From contig NZ_ADGX01000012.1 of NCBI RefSeq assembly GCF_000177675.1, positions 30,039-94,038 on the forward strand: a DNA stretch of 64,000 bases, written 5' to 3'. Shown piece by piece: positions 58,605 through 64,000 of this stretch. Below the pieces are notes generated by a model. It had not been told where the DNA came from. It ran no database searches and saw only the letters and a program-made list of their open reading frames with translations. The position numbers and the translations under genes were made by a program. The DNA is from Parafrankia sp. EUN1f. Lineage in GTDB: Bacteria > Actinomycetota > Actinomycetes > Frankiales > Frankiaceae. The number at the start of each line of letters is the position of its first letter. Position 1 is the stretch's first letter.

Positions 58605-61087
58605 CGCTCTCACTCAACGGCGCGATCCGACCGCCTTCCGCCGCCGCGCTACCTTTTCGTTCCGAGTGGTCCGGATCCAGTCGTCCCGGCTCCTCCGATT
58701 CCGGCCATCTGCCGGTCTCGTCGCGTGACCGGGAGGACCGCCGGATCGTGAAAGTACCCAAGCCCGGACACGTTCCGCCGCACCCAGGTCACACGGGGCG
58801 GGCCGGGGGCGGGCACACCGGGCAGTTCGGGCGGACCGGCAACACGGGACGCTCCCGGGCTCACCCGGCGGACGGGCTCCCCGGCTACCGCCTCGGACCG
58901 GAGCTCGCCTCCGGCCGGCTGGGGCCTGTCGTCGCCGGTACCCGCCTCGTCGACGAGTTCGCCGTCGCCGTGCATCTCGTCGGTCAGCTCGATCCGGCCA
59001 CCGCCGGCCGGGTTCTCGACCAGGCCGAGGATCTCCGTTCCGCCCCGCACCACCCCCGGCTCTGGCCGCTGCTGGCCGCGGGCCTCGCCGACGACGGCTC
59101 CTGTTTCCTGGTCAGCGGCCGGGCCGACGGGTCGCTCGCCGATCGGCTGCGCGCGGACGGCCCGCTGGCCGCTCACGACATCCTGCGTGTCGTCGCGGTG
59201 ATCTGCCCGGCGCTGGACGCCCTGCACCAGGCCGACATCCTGCACGGGAACATCACGCCGGCGAACCTGCTGGCGGCGCCGGCCGGGGAGATCGTCCTTG
59301 CGCACCCACTGCTGCCCGCGCTTGCCCCGGACGGCCCGGGCCCGAACCCCGGCTACCGGCCACCGGATGTGATCGGGGGAGAGGACTGGACTGTTGCCTC
59401 CGACGTGTACGCGCTGGCGGCGACCGTGTTCACCCTGCTGTGTGGCCGGATGCCCTACGCGGCGACAGGTGGGCTGGAGGTGGGCGATGACGACGTGGCA
59501 CTCCGGGCCCTGACCGGCCCCGTTCCGGACCTGGCCGGCTGCGGAGTCCCGACGGCCGTGGTGGATGTCGTCCGCCAGGCGATGTCGCCGCAGGCCCGGC
59601 AGCGCCCGGCGTCGGCCGGTGAGTTCGGCAGTCTGCTGGCCCGCTCGTTCGAACAGCTGGAAACCCGGCCGCCGACCGCTCCACTTCCGGTGGCGCCGGC
59701 ACCGGGAGCGTCCGCGCGCCCCACCAGGGACGGCGGGAACAACGGGGAGGGAGGGAGAGAGCTCGGGAGCAGGTACCTGCTCGACACACCGATTGGTCGA
59801 GGTGCCACCGGCCAGGTGTGGCGCGCGCGGCGGCGTGACACCGGCTCGGCGGTCGCGGTGAAGGTGCTGCGCTCGGATCTCGCGGAGCAGCCGGAGACGG
59901 TGACCCGGTTCGTCCGTGAACGGCATGCGATGCCCAAAGTGCGCCACCCCAACGTCGTGCGCGTCCTCGACCTGGTCATCGAGGGCGAGACGCTCGCGAT
60001 CGTCATGGAACTGGTGGACGGCCCCGACCTGCGCGGGATGATCACGGCCGGCCGGCTCCCGCGGGACGAGGCCCGCCGCCTGCTCGCCCAGGTGGCGGAA
60101 GGCCTGGCCGCCGTGCACGAGGCCGGCATCGTGCACCGGGACGTCAAGCCCGAGAACGTACTGATCGACCGGAGCGGCGCGACCGCGGTCGCCCGGCTGA
60201 CCGATTTCGGGCTGGCGCGGGTGGCCGGCGACTCGTCGCTCACCCGTTCGTCCCGCCTGATGGGAACGATGGCCTACCTGGCTCCGGAACTCGCGGCGGC
60301 GAGGCCGCCGACACCGGCGGTGGACGTCTACTCCTTCGGGGTCCTGGCCTACGAGCTGTTCGCCGGCCGGCGGCCGTTCGACGCCGACAACGAGGCCGCG
60401 CTGATGCTCGCGCATCTCCAGCAGCGGCCAGAACGACCCGCGGACCTACCCGGCCCGCTCTGGCGCGCGGTCGAGCGATGCCTGCGCAAGGATCCGGAGG
60501 AACGACCGAGCGCCGCCGAGCTGGCACGTCTGCTCACCAGCATCGACAGCCGAGGCGACAACGCTGGTCCGGAGCGGTCGGCGCCGGCCGCGGACAGGCG
60601 GACCGCCGAATCGCTGCTGACGGCGGATGCCACGGTCGCCGTCCCACCGCGGCCGCCGGCCAAGGATGTCCCGTCGTCGCGGCAGGGGTGGTGGAGGCTC
60701 GCGGCGGCCGTGCTGGTCACGCTGCTCGCCGGCGCCGGCGTCGGGGTGGGCCTCGCGCTGCGCGAACGCCCACCGGCCGCCCCACCACCCACCACGGCCG
60801 CCGAATGGTCCCTGGTGCCCGTCGCCATCACGGTCGAGGCGGCCGGCCCAGATGCCGCCAGGGTCTCGCTTTCGGCCGGAACGGATCTGCCCGGCGCGGT
60901 CGAGTACCGCGTGTACCTGAACCAGGAATCCGACATCGCGCTGCCCGCCGGCCAGCGTTCCCGCCTGTTCCCAGGGCTGGCCGAAGGCCGGCACTGCTTC
61001 CGCGCCGCGGCCGTGGTCCGGACCGCGCAGGTTTCTCCCAGCCCGGCCGTTCCGGCACCGGAGTGCCTGGACATAGCCGCCCGATGA
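58601..61087 (+). CDS. Tandem pseudokinase - Ser/Thr kinase membrane protein
   Basis: An 828-residue protein from GTG 58601, coupled to the ATPase stop. Residues ~95-345 form a kinase-like lobe lacking catalysis: HGN (215-217) replaces HRD and no DFG is seen. Residues ~390-643 are an active-looking PknB-type kinase with K421 in VAVKVL, HRDVKPEN (D514) and DFG (D535). A transmembrane helix lies near 697-717, then a fibronectin-III-like extracellular tail of ~95 residues. Its neighbours include two FHA proteins, the expected readers of its phosphothreonines. A regulatory role over secretion is inferred. Confidence 0.88.
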   Translation: MTLSLNGAIRPPSAAALPFRSEWSGSSRPGSSDSGHLPVSSRDREDRRIVKVPKPGHVPPHPGHTGRAGGGHTGQFGRTGNTGRSRAHPADGLPGYRLGPELASGRLGPVVAGTRLVDEFAVAVHLVGQLDPATAGRVLDQAEDLRSAPHHPRLWPLLAAGLADDGSCFLVSGRADGSLADRLRADGPLAAHDILRVVAVICPALDALHQADILHGNITPANLLAAPAGEIVLAHPLLPALAPDGPGPNPGYRPPDVIGGEDWTVASDVYALAATVFTLLCGRMPYAATGGLEVGDDDVALRALTGPVPDLAGCGVPTAVVDVVRQAMSPQARQRPASAGEFGSLLARSFEQLETRPPTAPLPVAPAPGASARPTRDGGNNGEGGRELGSRYLLDTPIGRGATGQVWRARRRDTGSAVAVKVLRSDLAEQPETVTRFVRERHAMPKVRHPNVVRVLDLVIEGETLAIVMELVDGPDLRGMITAGRLPRDEARRLLAQVAEGLAAVHEAGIVHRDVKPENVLIDRSGATAVARLTDFGLARVAGDSSLTRSSRLMGTMAYLAPELAAARPPTPAVDVYSFGVLAYELFAGRRPFDADNEAALMLAHLQQRPERPADLPGPLWRAVERCLRKDPEERPSAAELARLLTSIDSRGDNAGPERSAPAADRRTAESLLTADATVAVPPRPPAKDVPSSRQGWWRLAAAVLVTLLAGAGVGVGLALRERPPAAPPPTTAAEWSLVPVAITVEAAGPDAARVSLSAGTDLPGAVEYRVYLNQESDIALPAGQRSRLFPGLAEGRHCFRAAAVVRTAQVSPSPAVPAPECLDIAAR

Positions 61088-61121
61088 CCGACCCGAACAC
61101 GCCCGATCTCGCGAGGAAAGA

Positions 61122-62198
61122 ATGACCTACCTTCCCCGGTCGGAAGACGCCCGCCAGCCGTTCGGCTCGCATGGCGGCCCCGACCGTCATGGTGACCCGA
61201 GCTACTCCGGTGACCTGGGCTACTCAGGTGACCCGAACTACTCCGATGACGGAACCGCCTTCCGCCAGGTTCACGACGCCGTGGTGGCGAACGTCGAGAG
61301 AGTCGTCCATGGCAAGACGGATGTGGTTCGACTGGCGGTCGCGTGTCTCTTCGCCGGCGGCCATCTGCTGGTGGAAGACGTCCCGGGAGTCGGTAAGACC
61401 TCGCTGGCGAAGGCGCTCGCCACCTCCGTCGGCGGCACCTGGCAGCGTCTCCAGTTCACGCCGGACCTGCTCCCGTCCGACATCACCGGAATCTCGATGT
61501 GGCGGGCCGAGACAGGTCGGTTTGAATTCCGGCGAGGCGCGGTCTTCGCGAACGTCGTCGTCGGGGACGAGATCAACAGGGCCTCGCCGAAAACTCAGTC
61601 CGCGTTGCTGGAGGTGATGGAGGAACAGCAGGTCACCGTGGACGGCGAAACGCATCCGGTGCCTCGACCGTTCATGGTGCTGGCCACTCAGAACCCGATC
61701 GACCTGGAGGGAACCTACCGCCTGCCGGAGGCCCAGCTGGATCGGTTCCTCATGCGCATTTCGGTGGGCTACCCGGATCTTGACACCGAGATGGCGATTC
61801 TCTCCGGCGGCCCGGCAGCCGAGGCGCCTCATCTCGGGGCGGTGACCTCCCCTGGGGTGGTCAACCAGATGATCGGTATGGTCCGAGCCGCGCACACCGC
61901 GCCGTCGATCGTCCGCTATATCGCCAGCCTGGCGGCGCGAACCCGGACCCGGCCCGAGCTACGCCTCGGTCTCAGCCCACGCGGCAGTCTCGGCTGGCTG
62001 CGGGCGGCGCAGGCCCTGGCTTATGGGCAGGGACGGCCCTATGTCGTCCCTGACGACGTCAAGGCGGTTGCCCGGCCGGTTCTCACGCACCGGCTGGTGC
62101 TCACCACCGACGCCGACGTGCGCGGCACGCGGGTGGCCGACGTCGTGGACGATGTGCTCGCCGGTGTCCCGGTGCCGACCACCACCGACGCGGTCTGA
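61122..62198 (+). CDS. MoxR-family AAA+ ATPase
   Basis: A 358-residue MoxR ATPase: LLVEDVPGVGKTSLAKALAT (Walker A), VVVGDEINRASPKTQSALLE (Walker B), sensor LATQNPIDLEGTYRLPEAQL and a C-terminal lid with LGLSPRGSLGWLRAAQALAY. The first ~35 residues are a low-complexity extension of short Tyr-Ser-Gly-Asp repeats. MoxR proteins act as chaperone-like assembly factors with DUF58 and transglutaminase-type partners, which follow here in the same order, so the three form the standard MoxR cassette attached to the secretion-like locus. Confidence 0.92.
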   Translation: MTYLPRSEDARQPFGSHGGPDRHGDPSYSGDLGYSGDPNYSDDGTAFRQVHDAVVANVERVVHGKTDVVRLAVACLFAGGHLLVEDVPGVGKTSLAKALATSVGGTWQRLQFTPDLLPSDITGISMWRAETGRFEFRRGAVFANVVVGDEINRASPKTQSALLEVMEEQQVTVDGETHPVPRPFMVLATQNPIDLEGTYRLPEAQLDRFLMRISVGYPDLDTEMAILSGGPAAEAPHLGAVTSPGVVNQMIGMVRAAHTAPSIVRYIASLAARTRTRPELRLGLSPRGSLGWLRAAQALAYGQGRPYVVPDDVKAVARPVLTHRLVLTTDADVRGTRVADVVDDVLAGVPVPTTTDAV

Positions 62199-62202
62199 TT
62201 CG

Positions 62203-63393
62203 ATGGCGCTCGCGACAGCGGCACGCGAGCCGGTGGTCACCCGGGTCGGCTGGGGAGTCATGGCCACGACGGCCGGTACCGGCGCTCTCGGGATGGCCGC
62301 CGGCTTCCCACTCCTGGTCACCCTGGCGGGGACCTGGGCGGCCGCGGTACTTCTGGCTGGGGCATCCGTGCTGGTCCGGCCCCGACTCACGGTGGACCGC
62401 ACGGTGCGATCAGGTCATCTCACCGTCGGCGACGTCACCCTGGGCAGTATCACCGCTAGTAACAGTTCCCGGTGGCCCAGCCCGCGGCTGGTAGCGGTCG
62501 ACCGAATCCAGGGTGAACCGGTCGAGGTGGCCATCGCCGGTCTGGCCCGCGGCGGGCGGCGGACCGTGCGCTACCCCGTCACCGGGGTCCGGCGCGGTGT
62601 CCTCCGTCTCGGTCCGGTCACGGTCGAGCGGCGCGACCTGCTCGGAATATTTCGCCGCTCGCGGGTCGTCGCCGGCGAGCTGACGGTCTGGGTGCGCCCG
62701 CGGGTCCACCCGCTGCGCCACGCCCCTGCTGGGGTCGTCCTCGACATGGAGGGCCAGGTCCGTCCATCAGCGAACGCGGGCAGTGCGGCTTTCGTCTCGC
62801 TGCGGGAGTACGCGCAGGGGGACGACCCCCGTCGCATCCACTGGAAGCAGAGCGCCCGGACAGGCCGGCTGATGGTGCGGGAGCACGTGGACAGCGACGA
62901 GCCGACCGTCACTGTGGTGCTGGACACCCGTGCCGGGGTCTATGACCCCGAGCGGTTCGAGGAGGCGGTCGAGGTCGCCGCCTCGTTCGCGCTCGGCCGG
63001 CTGGCCGGATCGGCGCGGGACCGCCCGGAGCGCGCGACGCTGCGGATCCTCGGCGAGGACCCGGCGCAGACAGCGGGCAGCGATCCGTTGGACCGGCTCG
63101 CCGCGGCCCTGCCGACCACGGATGATTCGTTCACCCCGGTGCTGCACACATTCGAGCGGATCGCCCCCGGTGGCTGCGTCGTGGTCGTGACCGGCCACGA
63201 CGACGGTACGGCCGCGGCGCTACTGTCCCGGTCAGGGCGGCACCGGCTGGTCGTGGTCGCCGAGCTGCGGGCCGACCAGGACCGATCCGCGGCGGCTCCG
63301 CCGGTGGCGGTGCCACGGCCGGGCACGGTGGTGCTCCGCGCCGCGACCGCCGTCGCCGTCATCGCGGCCTGGCGTCGGCTGGGTACGCCGTGA
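62203..63393 (+). CDS. DUF58-domain membrane protein
   Basis: A 396-residue protein from ATG 62203: two hydrophobic helices at residues ~15-65, then a region with beta-rich segments and the DUF58 signature FVSLREYAQGDDPRRIHWKQ (about residues 208-227), and a vWA-like C-terminal part (VTVVLDTRAGVYD; VVVVTGHDDG). DUF58 proteins couple to MoxR ATPases. It lies 4 nt after the MoxR stop and its own stop overlaps the next gene. Confidence 0.9.
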   Translation: MALATAAREPVVTRVGWGVMATTAGTGALGMAAGFPLLVTLAGTWAAAVLLAGASVLVRPRLTVDRTVRSGHLTVGDVTLGSITASNSSRWPSPRLVAVDRIQGEPVEVAIAGLARGGRRTVRYPVTGVRRGVLRLGPVTVERRDLLGIFRRSRVVAGELTVWVRPRVHPLRHAPAGVVLDMEGQVRPSANAGSAAFVSLREYAQGDDPRRIHWKQSARTGRLMVREHVDSDEPTVTVVLDTRAGVYDPERFEEAVEVAASFALGRLAGSARDRPERATLRILGEDPAQTAGSDPLDRLAAALPTTDDSFTPVLHTFERIAPGGCVVVVTGHDDGTAAALLSRSGRHRLVVVAELRADQDRSAAAPPVAVPRPGTVVLRAATAVAVIAAWRRLGTP

Positions 63394-64000
63394 CCACCGC
63401 CCACGCCACCGCCGAGACCGTTCCGGCTGCGGCCGGAACGGCTGCCGCGGCCAGCCCGCGGGCAACGGCCTCGGGCCGTGCTCAGCGGGGCACCGTGCTC
63501 GCCCTGCTGCCGGTGGGGACGCAGTCCGCTCTGGCCGGACTGGCCTTCGCCCCGGTCTTCGGCGGATACCACCGGGCCGGGCCGGTCGGCCGGTTCGAGC
63601 TCCTCGTGATCGGCGCGGCCGTGATTCCGGTTGTGCTCAGCGGTGCCGTCGCCGTGAGGAACCGGCTCGGAAACGGCCAGCGGACCGCGGTGGCGGCCGC
63701 GGGGCTGATCGCCTACGCCCTGCTCGCCGCCGCTCCTGGCCGGGCCGTTCTCGACGGGCCCCGCCGGCTGCTGACGACCACGCTGCCGGTCCGGGCCTCC
63801 GGGCCGGAACTTGCCGCGGTGCTGTTGATCGTGGGCGCGGCGGCGCTGGCCGGGACCGAGCTGGTCCTGGGCGGACGGACGGCGCTGCTGCCCGCGCTGC
63901 CCGCGCTCGCCTGCGCCGCCACGGCCCTGGCGCTCGGCGCCTCGGCAGGGCCGCCGGCCTGGTGGCTGGGTCCGGCGTTCGCGCTCGCCGCGCTGGCGGA
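63390..64000 (+). CDS. TgpA-like (transglutaminase-type) membrane protein, N-terminal part only
   Basis: GTG 63390 overlaps the DUF58 stop by 4 bp and the frame stays open to the end of the window (~203 codons). Translation shows an Ala-rich start followed by several hydrophobic segments (GTVLALLPVGTQSALAGLAF; LLVIGAAVIPVVLSGAVAVR; AGLIAYALLAAAPGRAVL). In MoxR-DUF58 cassettes the third gene is a multi-helix protein with an external transglutaminase-like domain (TgpA/DUF3488 type). The catalytic part is outside the window, so the assignment rests on position and the membrane region. Confidence 0.7.
   Translation, partial: MTTAHATAETVPAAAGTAAAASPRATASGRAQRGTVLALLPVGTQSALAGLAFAPVFGGYHRAGPVGRFELLVIGAAVIPVVLSGAVAVRNRLGNGQRTAVAAAGLIAYALLAAAPGRAVLDGPRRLLTTTLPVRASGPELAAVLLIVGAAALAGTELVLGGRTALLPALPALACAATALALGASAGPPAWWLGPAFALAALA

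Noticed and set aside
1..64000. CRISPR array
   Set aside because: No series of regularly spaced direct repeats with unique spacers was seen. The only tandem arrays (52049-52138, 56658-56747, 48005-48103) are in-gene or short-unit repeats.

Overview
The window is high-G+C actinobacterial DNA. Supporting signs are many GTG starts, 4-bp stop/start overlaps, F420-type and mycofactocin-type oxidoreductases, a CCA-less initiator tRNA, DUF2637, WXG100, PASTA and MoxR/DUF58 genes. The mixture is most like a Frankia-type organism; this is judged from gene content only, and the genus is not proven.

Region 1 (1-36.1 kb) is a catabolic island. It holds an acetyl-CoA-synthetase-type ligase, an MFS exporter with an unusual C-terminal extension, a CocE/NonD hydrolase, a Liv-type ABC importer (binding lipoprotein, a fused permease-permease-ATPase, a second ATPase) and two HSL-type carboxylesterases. 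It also holds a TetR repressor, an acyl-CoA dehydrogenase plus APH-like kinase pair, a CoA ligase, an MBL hydrolase, a 6-oxocamphor-hydrolase-like crotonase, a mycofactocin-type SDR, an AtuA-family protein, a crotonase, an F420-type LLM enzyme, an F420/FMN split-barrel protein, an EthD-like protein and a three-gene 2-oxoacid/acetoin dehydrogenase (E1a, E1b, E2). Ten copies of one 14-bp inverted repeat (consensus YTAGCGnnCGCTAG) sit in the promoters of these operons, so most of the 36 kb looks like one regulon, probably under the TetR at 17459-18097. The enzyme set suggests uptake and breakdown of an ester or cyclic terpenoid-like carbon source through CoA thioesters. That substrate is an inference.

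Two IS graveyards (13.6-14.8 and 16.7-17.4 kb, with IS30, IS256, IS66 and ISL3 remnants) flank a diguanylate cyclase. A frameshifted hydrolase, a TetR fragment and an SDR fragment show decay inside the island.

Region 2 (36.3-42.1 kb) contains a DUF2637 membrane gene and then a 50-nt tRNA-Phe 3' end lacking its 5' half but followed by a terminator. This is the expected scar of an integrative element in tRNA-Phe, and the island lies on the element side. Beyond it are a HigBA-like toxin-antitoxin pair, a sigma-like protein with an excisionase-like protein, a two-gene DUF6036-like nucleotidyltransferase module and tRNA-fMet with a near-consensus promoter.

Region 3 (42.4-48.6 kb) has a MntA-HepT toxin-antitoxin pair, a large helicase-associated/WYL protein, a scrambled duplicate of the DUF6036 module, and a divergent isochorismatase / GlxA-type AraC pair. 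A ~100-bp repeat occurs at 40.3 and 48.4 kb.

Region 4 (48.6-64 kb) is a type VII-secretion-like locus. It encodes WXG-like proteins, a membrane PASTA protein, an FHA-HTH protein, a WXG100 protein, and a very large FtsK/SpoIIIE ATPase with N-terminal ubiquitin-like and FHA domains. These are followed by a tandem pseudokinase-kinase and then MoxR, DUF58 and the start of a TgpA-like membrane protein. It is mostly one tightly coupled forward operon (53.7-64 kb).
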